DNA of 64,000 nucleotides from Hymenobacter sp. DG25B. GTDB lineage: Bacteria; Bacteroidota; Bacteroidia; Cytophagales; Hymenobacteraceae. The position numbers and the translations under genes were made by a program. Position 1 is the stretch's first letter, and each line of letters begins with the position of its first letter. The stretch lies in the NCBI RefSeq assembly GCF_000801315.1, contig NZ_CP010054.1:558001-622000 (forward strand), read 5' to 3'. Below are positions 1-8,406 of the stretch, one piece after another. The notes below the pieces were generated by a model that made no database searches, had not been told where the DNA came from, and saw nothing but the letters and a program-made list of their open reading frames with translations.

Positions 1-1644
1 CGCCTGGCGCGTTACCTGTCGGGGCTCGATCATCGGGCTGAAATCAAACAGCTGGCCGCTGACCGGGTAGAAACCGAAGCGGCCCTGGCCCGCACCTATC
101 AGGACATCATCACCCAAAAAACCTGGCTGCAGCTGGCGCTAAAGGCCACCCCTCTGGTGCGTAGTGCGCTGCAGGCCTACCGCAGTGCCATTACCCGGGT
201 GGGCAAAGGAACCGGCAAGAGTGCCGGCAAGCACCGGCAGGCAGCCCGGGAAGCGGCGCAGGTAGCCAACTCGGCCATTCCGTGCTGGATTATGCCGCAC
301 TATCGGGTGTCGGAGTCATTACCGGCGGAGCTGGGGGCGTTTGATCTGGTGATTGTGGATGAGGCCTCGCAGTCGAACCTGCTGGCATTACCGGCCCTGC
401 TGCGGGCCCGGAAAATCCTGATTGTGGGCGATGATAAGCAGGTGGGTCCCGGCCGCAGCGGGCTGACGGAAGAAAAGGAAAATGAGCTGATGAGCCGCTT
501 TCTGGCCACGCAGCCGGCCCTCTATCGGCCCCAGCTTTCGCCCAGTCATTCTATCTACCAGCTGTTTCAGGTGGTTTTCTCGGATTCGCAGGTACCGCTG
601 CAGGAGCATTTCCGGAGTGTGGGCCCCATTATCGAATACTCTAAACGGGAGTTTTACCACCACAGTCTGCGACCCCTGCGCCTGCCTAAAGCCTCCGAGC
701 GGCTGGACCCGCCTCTGGTGGATGTGCTGGTAGAAGACGGTGCCCGGCAGGGTGACATCAATCCCGGGGAAGCCCGCTTTATTGTGGAGGAAATCCGTCG
801 GTTGACCCAGGACCCGGCTATGCAGCAGCGCAGCATTGGCGTGGTGTCGTTGCTGGCGGATAAGCAGGCCAAGCTTATCTGGGAGATGCTGGAGCAGGAA
901 ATAGGGCTGGAAACCATGCTGCGGCACCAGCTGGCCTGTGGCAATGCGCATACCTTCCAGGGTAAAGAGCGGGATATTATGTTCCTCTCCCTGGTGGTGT
1001 CGCCGGGGCAGGCCACAGCTATGGGGCAAACCGAAGATGCGCGCCGCTTTAACGTGGCCGCCTCCCGCGCCCGCGACCGGATGTATCTGGTGCGCAGCAT
1101 TGAGTTGGAAGACCTCAGCCCCGCCGACCAGCTGCGCCGCAACTTGCTGGCCCATTTCACGGCGCCGTATGCTCAGGATGAGCAGTGCGTAAACAACCTG
1201 CGGGCGCTGTGCGAGTCGCCGTTTGAGCAGGAAGTGTACGATATGCTCACCACGCGCGGCTACCGCGTGCAGCCGCAGGTGCGCGTGGGTCATTACCGCA
1301 TTGACCTGGTAGTAGAAGGCGAAAACGACCAGCGCCTGGCCGTAGAGTGCGACGGTGACCAGTACCACGGCCCCGACCGGTGGCAGGACGACCTGCGCCG
1401 GCAGCGCGTGCTGGAGCGGGCCGGCTGGCAGTTCTGGCGCTGCTTTGCCTCCGCCTGGGTACGCTGGCGCCAGGAAACCGAGCAGGACCTGCTGGATACT
1501 CTGACGCGCGCCGGAATCAGGCCGGTAAGTGCTACTGCCGTACCGGGCAGGCACACGGAAAGCCGCCGCTATGTGGCATTTCCGGCACAGGAGGCAGAAG
1601 CCGCCTCCGCCTTCGAAATGTCAGGGCCGCCCAGGCCCGCGTGA
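1..1644 (+). CDS. SF1 DNA helicase with C-terminal endonuclease-like domain (5' end outside window)
   Basis: The frame is open from base 1, so the N-terminal part (including Walker A) lies outside. Superfamily 1 helicase motifs are visible in order: Walker B DEASQ (bases 358-372), GDDKQ (about 427-441), TFQGKERD (about 952-975) and NVAASRARDR (about 1051-1080). The last 100 residues hold a very-short-patch-repair/DUF559-like nuclease core, with ECDG and QYHGPDRWQDD around 1340-1390. This helicase plus MTES_1575-type nuclease layout is known from large ATP-dependent nucleic-acid enzymes, some of them in defence loci. The role (repair or defence) is inference because the upstream context is missing. 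Its stop codon sits next to a 21-bp hairpin arm. Confidence 0.85.
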   Translation, partial: RLARYLSGLDHRAEIKQLAADRVETEAALARTYQDIITQKTWLQLALKATPLVRSALQAYRSAITRVGKGTGKSAGKHRQAAREAAQVANSAIPCWIMPHYRVSESLPAELGAFDLVIVDEASQSNLLALPALLRARKILIVGDDKQVGPGRSGLTEEKENELMSRFLATQPALYRPQLSPSHSIYQLFQVVFSDSQVPLQEHFRSVGPIIEYSKREFYHHSLRPLRLPKASERLDPPLVDVLVEDGARQGDINPGEARFIVEEIRRLTQDPAMQQRSIGVVSLLADKQAKLIWEMLEQEIGLETMLRHQLACGNAHTFQGKERDIMFLSLVVSPGQATAMGQTEDARRFNVAASRARDRMYLVRSIELEDLSPADQLRRNLLAHFTAPYAQDEQCVNNLRALCESPFEQEVYDMLTTRGYRVQPQVRVGHYRIDLVVEGENDQRLAVECDGDQYHGPDRWQDDLRRQRVLERAGWQFWRCFASAWVRWRQETEQDLLDTLTRAGIRPVSATAVPGRHTESRRYVAFPAQEAEAASAFEMSGPPRPA

Positions 1645-1674
1645 ATTTTCTCCCGCGGGCCTGGGCGGCCCTGA
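1621..1674. terminator. Long perfect hairpin between convergent genes
   Basis: Arms 1621-1641 and 1654-1674 are perfect reverse complements (21 bp, very GC-rich) around a 12-nt loop. The left arm codes for the last residues of the helicase gene. The hairpin lies between a plus-strand and a minus-strand gene and is probably a shared terminator. There is no strong T-run on either side. Confidence 0.6.
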
Positions 1675-1683
1675 CTTTACGGC

Positions 1684-2643
1684 CTACCGGGCCCGGTGAA
1701 TAATAAACACACTGAGCAGGATAATGACCATGCCCAGTACGTGCCAGAGGTTAAACGCCTCGCCATCCAGCAAGCCCCAGCCCAGCGCCACAATGGGCAC
1801 GATGTAGGTATTAGACGCCGCAAACAGGGCCGTAGAGCTGTGAATGAGCTTGTTGAACAGCACCATAGCAATGGCGGTGCTCATGGTGGCCAGCAGCGCA
1901 ATGTAGCCGAAGGCCGTCCAGGCGCCGGGCACGGTAGCCAGTTTATGCAGGAAATCGGTGCCCAGCAGCAGGAAGGCCAGTGCCGGTCCGCCAATTAAAA
2001 GCAGGAGCACCCCGGTAACCGCCACCGACGGAATACCCTGAAAGTGGTGCTTGATGATGTTGAGACTGATGCCGTAGCCCGCCGTGGCCAGCACAATGTA
2101 CAGCCCGTACCAGGCGTTGCCTTCGCCGGCGGGCGTAGATTCCCCGCCGCTTCCGCCCAGCAGCATCAGCACCACGGTGCCAGCCAGGCCCAGCGCAATG
2201 CCCAGCACCCGCAGGCTGGTCAGGCGCTGCCCAAAAAACAAAGCCCCCATGAGCAGGGTGAACACGGCCGTCAGGGCATTAAGCACGCCGGCCAGCCCCG
2301 AGGCCAGCTTGGTTTCAGCATAAGCAAACAGGAACGCCGGAATAAGCGTGCCGATAACGCCGCTGAACAGCAGCCACTTAAAACGGCTGCGCTCGATGCG
2401 GCCAATGTGCTTCAGGGAAAATGGCAGCAGCAGCAGCGCCGCCACGCTCACCCGCGTAGCGCCCAGCTCCAGCGCCGAAAACACCACCAGACCCTTCTTC
2501 ATCAGAATAAACGAAGTACCCCAGATACAGGCCAGCAGCACCAGTAGAAACCAGGCCGAGGCCGGAACGCGGTGGGGTGGGGCCGAGGCAACGCTGGGAG
2601 GGGCGGGAGCAGTAGTAACGGCCGGGGCGGGGGAGGAAGGCAT
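1684..2643 (-). CDS. EamA-family (DMT superfamily) transporter
   Basis: The 319-residue protein has about ten hydrophobic segments arranged as two EamA repeats, the usual size for this drug/metabolite transporter family. A Pro/Ala-rich N-terminal tail of about 25 residues precedes the first membrane helix, which contains WGTSFILMKKG, typical of the first EamA repeat. It acts in the inner membrane as a metabolite exporter or importer; the substrate cannot be told from sequence. It converges with the helicase gene across a shared hairpin. The start is the first ATG, at 2643. Confidence 0.85.
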   Translation of the reverse strand: MPSSPAPAVTTAPAPPSVASAPPHRVPASAWFLLVLLACIWGTSFILMKKGLVVFSALELGATRVSVAALLLLPFSLKHIGRIERSRFKWLLFSGVIGTLIPAFLFAYAETKLASGLAGVLNALTAVFTLLMGALFFGQRLTSLRVLGIALGLAGTVVLMLLGGSGGESTPAGEGNAWYGLYIVLATAGYGISLNIIKHHFQGIPSVAVTGVLLLLIGGPALAFLLLGTDFLHKLATVPGAWTAFGYIALLATMSTAIAMVLFNKLIHSSTALFAASNTYIVPIVALGWGLLDGEAFNLWHVLGMVIILLSVFIIHRAR

Positions 2644-2655
2644 GGACAGGAAAGT

Positions 2656-2677
2656 AGCGCGAAGCTCCGGCTTCGCG
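2656..2677 (+). repeat. 22-bp hairpin repeat, copy 1
   Basis: This stretch has GCGAAGC and GCTTCGC arms around a TCCG loop. The same 22 bases occur in opposite orientation at 2748-2769, so the two copies form an inverted pair in the gap between the EamA gene and dusB. It resembles a REP/BIME-type extragenic element. Confidence 0.7.
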
Positions 2678-2747
2678 GGGCGTTGAACGAGGAAGATGAC
2701 CAGAATAAATGCCGTTCAGTTGCCTGGGCAGGGCATCAGCAACGACA

Positions 2748-2769
2748 CGCGAAGCCGGAGCTTCGCGCT
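2748..2769 (-). repeat. 22-bp hairpin repeat, copy 2 (inverted)
   Basis: Exact reverse complement of 2656-2677. It lies 11 bases past the end of dusB (minus strand) and could also help terminate that transcript. The two hairpins together are the only structure in the 136-base gap. Confidence 0.7.
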
Positions 2770-2779
2770 GCTGCGCAGC

Positions 2780-3772
2780 TTACGCGCCCACCATCACCGG
2801 CTCGGCGGCAATAATTTCATTCAGAATGCTGTGCACTTCCTCCGGCGAGTCTGTCTCCACCAGGCGCATGCGCCACTGCTTGGCGCCTTCCAGCCCGCGG
2901 AAATACTGAGCGTAGTGGCGGCGCATCTCAAAGATGCCCACGCGTGAGCCTTTCCACTCAATGCTTTTCTCGAAGTGCATGCGGCACATATTCACACGCT
3001 CCTCCACGGTGGGCGGGGCCAGCAGCTCGCCGGTGGCCACGTAGTGCTTCACCTCCCGGAAAATCCAGGGGTAGCCAATGGCGGCGCGGCCAATCATGAT
3101 GCCGTCCACGCCGTAGCGGTTTTTGTACTCCAGGGCTTTCTGGGGCGAGTCGATGTCGCCGTTGCCGAAGATGGGGATTTTGATGCGCGGATTGTTTTTG
3201 ATGGCCGCAATCAGGCGCCAGTCAGCCTCGCCCTTGTACATCTGCACGCGGGTGCGGCCGTGAATGGTGAGGGCCTCAATGCCGACATCCTGCAGGCGCT
3301 CGGCCACTTCCTCCACGTTTTTGGTGGTGTCGTCCCAGCCCAGGCGGGTTTTCACCGTTACGGGCAGGTGCGTGTTGCGCACTACGGCGGCCGTCATTTC
3401 CACCATTTTGGGAATGTCGCGCAGTAGGGCGGCACCGGCGCCGCGGCAGGCTACCTGCTTCACGGGGCAGCCGTAGTTGATGTCGATGAGGTCGGGGCCG
3501 GCCACGGTACTGATGCGGGCGCACTCGCCCATCGTATCCACATCGGAGCCAAAGAGCTGAATGCCGATGGGCCGCTCGTAGTCGAACACGTCGAGCTTTT
3601 TGCGGCTTTTGGCGGCATCCCGAATCAGGCCTTCCGAGGAAATAAACTCGGTATACATCAAATCAGCCCCATTGGCTTTGCACACGGCCCGGAACGGCGG
3701 GTCCGATACGTCCTCCATGGGCGCAAGCAAAAGCGGGAAATCAGGCAGGGCAATGTCGCGGATGTGTACCAC
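2780..3772 (-). CDS. dusB: tRNA-dihydrouridine synthase B
   Basis: FMN-dependent enzyme that reduces uridine to dihydrouridine in the tRNA D-loop. The 330-residue length fits the family. Visible signatures are LAPMEDVSDPPFR near the N-terminus (FMN site of the TIM barrel), NYGCP with the catalytic Cys102, the IFGNGDI segment, and GRAAIGYPWIF near the phosphate-binding loop. The start MVHIRDIALP places the barrel normally. It is transcribed alone, divergent from the CPBP protease gene. The DusB subclass is inferred from overall sequence; the Dus family itself is certain. Confidence 0.93.
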   Translation of the reverse strand: MVHIRDIALPDFPLLLAPMEDVSDPPFRAVCKANGADLMYTEFISSEGLIRDAAKSRKKLDVFDYERPIGIQLFGSDVDTMGECARISTVAGPDLIDINYGCPVKQVACRGAGAALLRDIPKMVEMTAAVVRNTHLPVTVKTRLGWDDTTKNVEEVAERLQDVGIEALTIHGRTRVQMYKGEADWRLIAAIKNNPRIKIPIFGNGDIDSPQKALEYKNRYGVDGIMIGRAAIGYPWIFREVKHYVATGELLAPPTVEERVNMCRMHFEKSIEWKGSRVGIFEMRRHYAQYFRGLEGAKQWRMRLVETDSPEEVHSILNEIIAAEPVMVGA

Positions 3773-3798
3773 AGAGTAAGCTATTACAGGATTTTGCG

Positions 3799-3806
3799 CA
3801 AATTTA
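3799..3806 (-). promoter_or_regulatory. Bacteroidota -7 element for dusB
   Basis: On the minus strand these bases read TAAATTTG, an exact match to TAnnTTTG, 26 bases upstream of the dusB start. No TTG is seen at the ideal -33 distance, so support is partial. Confidence 0.4.
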
Positions 3807-3831
3807 CGACACTTCCAACTCTCCCACCCCC

Positions 3832-4881
3832 ATGAAAGGTTTCGTCCCCAGCCGTTTGCACCCCATTCTGGCCTTGCTGCTGCTGGTAGGCCTTATGTTT
3901 TTGTGTTTTTGCCTAGCCTCTTTTGTGCTGATGCTGCTGACGGGGGCCTTATTTGGTATTGGGCTGATGGAATTTGGACAGGTGATGCAAAACCCCGCCC
4001 GGCACCCGCAGGGCTGGGCCATGATGATGCTGGCTCAGGGCATCTTTCTGCTGGGCGGCTTTGCCGGGGCGGCGCTGGTGCTGGCCCGCATTCAGGGCCA
4101 GACCTGGCGCCAGTACTTTGCGCCCCGGCACCCGGTGCCCGCCCGCTGGCTGCTGCTGGGCGCGGTGCTGATTGTGGTGATGCTGCCGGCCATGTCGGGC
4201 CTGGTGCAATGGAACGCCGACATCCACTTTCCCCGCTTTCTGCACGATTTTGAAGTATGGGCCCGCGACAAAGAAACCCAGGCCCAGGACCTCACCCGCT
4301 TCCTGACCGATTTTGACACCAGTACCCGGCTGCTGGTGGGCTTGCTGGTTATTGCCGTAGTGCCGGCCATCAGCGAGGAACTGGTTTTCCGGGGCGTGCT
4401 GCAGCGCCAGCTCACGCGCTGGTTCGGCTCCTACCACACGGCCGTTTGGCTGTCGGCTATTATCTTCAGCGCCATTCACATGCAGTTTTTTGGCTTTGTG
4501 CCGCGCATGGTGCTGGGCGTGGTGCTGGGCTATTTATATGCGTGGTCAGGGAATATTCTGGTGCCCATGGCGGCGCACTTCACCCAGAATGCCGTACAGC
4601 TGGTGCTGCTCTACCTGCAGCAGCGGGGCACCCTGGCCACCGGCTTCGACCCAGATTCTACCGATGCCCTGCCCTGGCCAGCCATGCTGCTGTCAGCGCT
4701 GCTGAGCGGCGGGCTGCTGGTGCTGGCCTACCGCAAGTTTAACCAGGACCTGGCCCCCAAGGTGATGCACACCCTCTCGCACAGCGGCGTGCAGATTGGC
4801 GGCACCGTGCCCCCGGCCGGGCATACGCTCACCGGCCATGGCATAGAGCCGGCGTCCGGAAATCAATTGCCGTCCGGATAA
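3832..4881 (+). CDS. CPBP-family intramembrane metalloprotease
   Basis: A 349-residue multi-pass protein with the three CPBP (Abi, PF02517) motifs: EELVFRG with Glu182, Glu183 and Arg187, then His216 in AIHMQFF, then HFTQN with His249 and Asn253. These residues form the membrane-embedded catalytic site of the family (related to Rce1 prenyl protease). The substrate is unknown. The last 60 residues are a soluble tail. The gene lies just upstream of cdsA on the same strand and may be co-transcribed with it. Confidence 0.9.
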   Translation: MKGFVPSRLHPILALLLLVGLMFLCFCLASFVLMLLTGALFGIGLMEFGQVMQNPARHPQGWAMMMLAQGIFLLGGFAGAALVLARIQGQTWRQYFAPRHPVPARWLLLGAVLIVVMLPAMSGLVQWNADIHFPRFLHDFEVWARDKETQAQDLTRFLTDFDTSTRLLVGLLVIAVVPAISEELVFRGVLQRQLTRWFGSYHTAVWLSAIIFSAIHMQFFGFVPRMVLGVVLGYLYAWSGNILVPMAAHFTQNAVQLVLLYLQQRGTLATGFDPDSTDALPWPAMLLSALLSGGLLVLAYRKFNQDLAPKVMHTLSHSGVQIGGTVPPAGHTLTGHGIEPASGNQLPSG

Positions 4882-4985
4882 GCTACGGCAGGCCGCTTCC
4901 ATTATATTGTCTTCTTAAAATCAGATTACGTTTGTCTATTTCTACGCCTGCTTCCGCCCCCGATACTTCCAACGACAAAAAACCG

Positions 4986-5867
4986 ATGTCCAATCTGGCG
5001 CAGCGGGTGTTGTACGGTGCCATAGGGGCCGCGGCGCTCATTGGTTGCATTTGGTACAGTGCCTGGACGTTTGCCCTGTTCTTTGCCGTGGTGCAGGCCC
5101 GCATGCTGTGGGAGTTCTACCGCATGATGAAACGCTCCGGCTATGCCCCGGCGGCGCTGCTGGGCATGGCCGCCAGCTTAGTGCTGTTTATGGGCGTGGC
5201 CGGCTTGTTTCTGAGCGTGGATGCGCAGCAGCCCCTCAACAGCCTGGGAGCGGTAGTAACGGCCAGTGGAGAGCTGAGTTTGATGCTGCGGGCCTTGCTG
5301 CTGAGCTTTTTACTGCTGCTGCCGCTGGCCCTGATCGTGCGTGAAATGATTATCTGGCCGCGCTCCAAGCGGCCCTTTGCCAATGTGGGCGTCAACCTCA
5401 TCGGTCTGTTTTATGTGAGCGTGCCCATGACGCTGCTGGTGCCCCTGGCCTATAGCGGTGGCAGCTACGACTACCGCCGCATTCTGGCTTTACTGCTGCT
5501 GGTATGGGCCGCCGATACCGGTGCCTACGCCGCCGGCAAAAACTTTGGTAAGCACAAGCTGGCTCCCAGTATTTCGCCCGGCAAAACGTGGGAAGGCTGG
5601 ATAGGCGGCACCTTGCTTACCCTGGTGGTAGGCTGGGCTTTGGGCTACCTGCTGCCGGAAATACCCCTGACTCAGCGCCTGGTAGTAGCCGCCGTGGTGG
5701 CGGTATTTGGGGTACTGGGTGATTTAGCCGAGTCCATGCTCAAGCGTAGCGTGGGCGTGAAGGACTCCGGCCGCATTCTGCCCGGCCACGGCGGCCTGCT
5801 CGACCGGTTCGACGCCTTCCTTTTTATTCTGCCCGTGCTGCTGCTGCTACAGGTCCTGCTGGGCTAG
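4986..5867 (+). CDS. cdsA: Phosphatidate cytidylyltransferase
   Basis: Makes CDP-diacylglycerol from phosphatidate and CTP, the branch point of membrane phospholipid synthesis. It is a 293-residue multi-pass protein ending in the CDP-diglyceride synthetase signature: SMLKRSVGVKDSGRILPGHG then GLLDRFD, with the conserved Lys-Asp and Pro-Gly-His-Gly. ATG 4986 was chosen because it puts MSNLAQR just before the first helix as in homologues. An in-frame TTG at 4932 would add 18 polar residues and cannot be excluded. It shares a phospholipid theme with the decarboxylase gene at 7452. Confidence 0.92.
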   Translation: MSNLAQRVLYGAIGAAALIGCIWYSAWTFALFFAVVQARMLWEFYRMMKRSGYAPAALLGMAASLVLFMGVAGLFLSVDAQQPLNSLGAVVTASGELSLMLRALLLSFLLLLPLALIVREMIIWPRSKRPFANVGVNLIGLFYVSVPMTLLVPLAYSGGSYDYRRILALLLLVWAADTGAYAAGKNFGKHKLAPSISPGKTWEGWIGGTLLTLVVGWALGYLLPEIPLTQRLVVAAVVAVFGVLGDLAESMLKRSVGVKDSGRILPGHGGLLDRFDAFLFILPVLLLLQVLLG

Positions 5868-5889
5868 GAAAGTACCCGCCGCAGGTTTC

Positions 5890-5918
5890 TTGCGTATGGC
5901 ATAAACCTGCTACCTTTG
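5890..5918 (+). promoter_or_regulatory. Promoter of glutamate dehydrogenase gene
   Basis: TTG at 5890-5892, an 18-base spacer, then TACCTTTG at 5911-5918. This matches the Bacteroidota -33/-7 consensus (TTTG and TAnnTTTG) with good spacing and gives a leader of about 80 bases before ATG 6009. Confidence 0.6.
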
Positions 5919-6008
5919 GCCACCCATTCCACCCCGCGCTCTTCCGGCTGCCCACCAGCGGGTTTAGCGTCGGTTATTTTCCACCCACTTTTACTTTTTT
6001 CTCTTCGT

Positions 6009-7298
6009 ATGGCTGCCACCACGGTGTACAAAGAACCCGCTCCCCGCGTCGATGCCGAAAACCCGCTGGAATCCATGATGTCGCGCTTCAACGTGGCCAC
6101 GGAAATCCTGGGTCTCGATGAAGAAACCTACAACGTGCTTAAGGCACCCGATAAGCAGGTTATCGTGCACATCCCCGTAACCATGGATAACGGCAAAGTG
6201 CGCGTTTTCGAAGGCTACCGCGTGGTGCACAACACCATTCTGGGTCCATCCAAAGGCGGCATCCGCTACGACAACAACGTGCACCTCGACGAAGTAAAGG
6301 CCCTGGCGGCCTGGATGACGTGGAAGTGCGCCGTGGTGGATATTCCCTACGGCGGTGCCAAAGGTGGTATTATCTGCGACCCTTCCAGCATGAGTCCCGG
6401 CGAAATTGAGCGCCTCACCCGCGCCTACACGCTGGCCCTAAAAGACGTATTTGGCCCCGACCGCGACATTCCGGCCCCTGACATGGGCACCGGCCCCCGC
6501 GAAATGGCCTGGCTCATGGACGAGTTCAGCAAGACCGTGGGCGCTACCTCGCCGGCTGTAGTTACCGGCAAGCCGCTGGTAATGGGTGGCTCGCTGGGCC
6601 GCACCGAGGCTACCGGCCGCGGCGTGATGGTATCGGCGCTGGCTGCTCTGAGCAAGCTGGGTCTGGAGCCGGAAACGGTTTCGGCGGCCGTGCAGGGCTT
6701 TGGCAACGTAGGCTCCTGGGCCGCCAAGCTGCTGAGCGAGAAAGGCGTAAAAATCAAGTGTGTTTCCGATGTAAGCGGAGCTTACTGGAATGAGGAAGGC
6801 ATCAACATCGAGGAAGCCATTGCCTATAAAAACGCCCACAAAGGCCGTTTGGATGGCTTTACTGGTGCTACGCTGATGGACAACGCCGACGACCTTCTCC
6901 TCACGGACGTGGACGTACTGGTGCCAGCCGCCGTAGAAGATGTGATAACCGAGCACAATGCCCACCACATCAAAGCCAAGCTGATTGTAGAAGGTGCCAA
7001 CGGACCCACTTCGGCCTCCGCTGACCCCATCATCAATGAGAAAGGCATTATGGTGGTGCCCGATATTCTGGCTAACTCCGGTGGGGTTACCGTATCCTAT
7101 TTCGAGTGGGTGCAGAACCGCCAGGGCTTCAAGTGGACCGAGGAAATGGTAACCGAGCGGGCCGACCGGATTATGTCCGATGCCTTTGAGAAAGTGTACG
7201 CCACCAGCCAGAAATACAACATCCCCATGCGCATTGCCGCGTATGTGGTAGCCATTGATAAAGTAGCTCAAACCTATAAATACCGCGGCGGTTTCTAA
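6009..7298 (+). CDS. Glu/Leu/Phe/Val dehydrogenase (glutamate dehydrogenase)
   Basis: NAD(P)-dependent oxidative deamination of glutamate to 2-oxoglutarate, or the reverse. It has 429 residues, normal for the hexameric GDH group. The catalytic lysine is Lys118 in PYGGAKGGI, the substrate region GPSKGGIRY comes before it, PAPDMGTGPREMAWLMDE follows, and the Rossmann GFGNVGSWAA marks the coenzyme domain. ATG 6009 gives the normal N-terminus; a TTG further upstream at 5916 overlaps the promoter and is rejected. The gene stands between cdsA and the phosphatidylserine decarboxylase gene. Confidence 0.93.
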   Translation: MAATTVYKEPAPRVDAENPLESMMSRFNVATEILGLDEETYNVLKAPDKQVIVHIPVTMDNGKVRVFEGYRVVHNTILGPSKGGIRYDNNVHLDEVKALAAWMTWKCAVVDIPYGGAKGGIICDPSSMSPGEIERLTRAYTLALKDVFGPDRDIPAPDMGTGPREMAWLMDEFSKTVGATSPAVVTGKPLVMGGSLGRTEATGRGVMVSALAALSKLGLEPETVSAAVQGFGNVGSWAAKLLSEKGVKIKCVSDVSGAYWNEEGINIEEAIAYKNAHKGRLDGFTGATLMDNADDLLLTDVDVLVPAAVEDVITEHNAHHIKAKLIVEGANGPTSASADPIINEKGIMVVPDILANSGGVTVSYFEWVQNRQGFKWTEEMVTERADRIMSDAFEKVYATSQKYNIPMRIAAYVVAIDKVAQTYKYRGGF

Positions 7299-7351
7299 GC
7301 CCGGGCATTGCCCTTTGCTGCTTTCCGGCAGTAAAAGTTCTTCCGATTTTT

Positions 7352-7390
7352 ACGGCCCATCTGGCGCGCTGGCGCATAGGTGGGCCGTTT
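7352..7390 (+). terminator. Weak terminator after glutamate dehydrogenase
   Basis: Arms 7352-7362 and 7378-7388 pair with one G-T wobble and are followed by a short T-run. It sits between gdh and the decarboxylase gene, 54 bases after the gdh stop. Confidence 0.45.
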
Positions 7391-7451
7391 GTCGGAACCG
7401 GGCAGGCCGCTGAAGCCCCGTATCGCCTGCCCCCACCGTTGCCGTTATTCC

Positions 7452-8132
7452 ATGAAGATTCACAAAGAAGGACGACGTATTCTTTTCTTTACCCTGCTGG
7501 CGCTGCTGGCCGTTAACCTGCTGCTATTTCGGGTAAATGCTGCCAACGATACGTTCAACAAAATATTCGCCGGGGCTTCCGTTATAGCCTTTCTGCTGCT
7601 GCTGCAATTCTTCCGCAGCCCGTTCCGCAACCTGCTCACCCACGAAGACCTGCTGGTTTCGCCCGTAGATGGAAAAGTGGTGGTGATTGAGGACGTGCAC
7701 GAGCCGGAGTATTTTGACGATACGCGCAAGCAGATCAGCATCTTCATGTCGCCAATTAACGTGCACATCACCCGCAATCCTATTTCGGGCATTGTGCGCT
7801 ATTTCCGCTACCACCCGGGCAACTACCTGGTAGCCTGGCACCCCAAAAGCAGCACCAAGAACGAGCGCACCACGGTGGTGGTAGAGTCGGATGCGGGGCC
7901 GTTTGTGCTGTTCCGGCAGATTGCCGGCGCCATGGCGCGCCGCATTGTGTGGTATGTGAACGAAGGCGACGAAGTAACGCAGGGTGAGGAGTTTGGCTTC
8001 ATCAAATTTGGCTCCCGCGTGGATATTTTCGTGCCGGTAGATACCGAAATGAAAGTAAAAATGGGGGATAAAGTGAAAGGCGGCGAAACGGTTATCGCGC
8101 AGCTGAAAACCAACCCACCCCGCCTTTTCTAG
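7452..8132 (+). CDS. psd: Phosphatidylserine decarboxylase proenzyme
   Basis: Converts phosphatidylserine to phosphatidylethanolamine. It is the short (226-residue) pyruvoyl-dependent form: a membrane anchor at residues 10-50 and the self-cleavage site FGSRVDIF, where cleavage between Gly187 and Ser188 would turn Ser188 into the pyruvoyl group. NVHITRNPISG lies in the catalytic region. ATG 7452 starts MKIHKEGRR, typical of this group; the longer in-frame extension from 7380 overlaps a terminator hairpin and is rejected. With cdsA it covers two steps of PE synthesis. Confidence 0.93.
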   Translation: MKIHKEGRRILFFTLLALLAVNLLLFRVNAANDTFNKIFAGASVIAFLLLLQFFRSPFRNLLTHEDLLVSPVDGKVVVIEDVHEPEYFDDTRKQISIFMSPINVHITRNPISGIVRYFRYHPGNYLVAWHPKSSTKNERTTVVVESDAGPFVLFRQIAGAMARRIVWYVNEGDEVTQGEEFGFIKFGSRVDIFVPVDTEMKVKMGDKVKGGETVIAQLKTNPPRLF

Positions 8133-8186
8133 ACTGCGGATTCGTCCGAATTTTTCGGATTCATCGGATTTTGTGGACGATTTTTC

Positions 8187-8230
8187 AAACGCCAGCGGCC
8201 GCTCCTGAAAGGGGGCGGCCGCTGGCGTTT
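8187..8230 (+). terminator. Rho-independent terminator of psd
   Basis: Perfect 16-bp stem (8187-8202 with 8215-8230), 12-nt loop, AAA at the base on one side and TTT on the other. It lies 55 bases after the psd stop. Confidence 0.8.
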
Positions 8231-8245
8231 TGTATAAGGGTAATT

Positions 8246-8370
8246 AGAACGTCCTGTCGAGCATGTGGCGCATCAAGCCAGGGACCGAGACATCTCGCGA
8301 GCTGACGTTGCAGTGGTCATCATATGCCACACTAGCAAGATGCTTCGCTGCGCTCTGCATGACCACTGAC
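8246..8370. repeat. Putative dispersed intergenic repeat element
   Basis: The stretch has no plausible reading frame. It contains a 10-bp perfect inverted repeat (8311-8320 with 8359-8368) and an AGATGCTTCGCTGCGCTC-type segment that resembles a repeat I recall as common between genes in Hymenobacter and relatives. Only one copy is seen in this window, so repeat status rests on that recollection. Confidence 0.4.
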
Positions 8371-8406
8371 CTTTTACTGGTTTCTGAACAGGTTTAGTAG
8401 GGATAC

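Noticed and set aside
388..1554. 388-residue minus-strand open frame opposite the helicase
   Set aside because: The plus-strand frame carries all helicase motifs; the antisense frame is low-complexity and arises from GC-rich third codon positions.
2044..2547. Plus-strand Gln/His/Ala-rich frame opposite the EamA gene
   Set aside because: Composition is that of antisense membrane-protein DNA; the minus frame is a clear EamA transporter.
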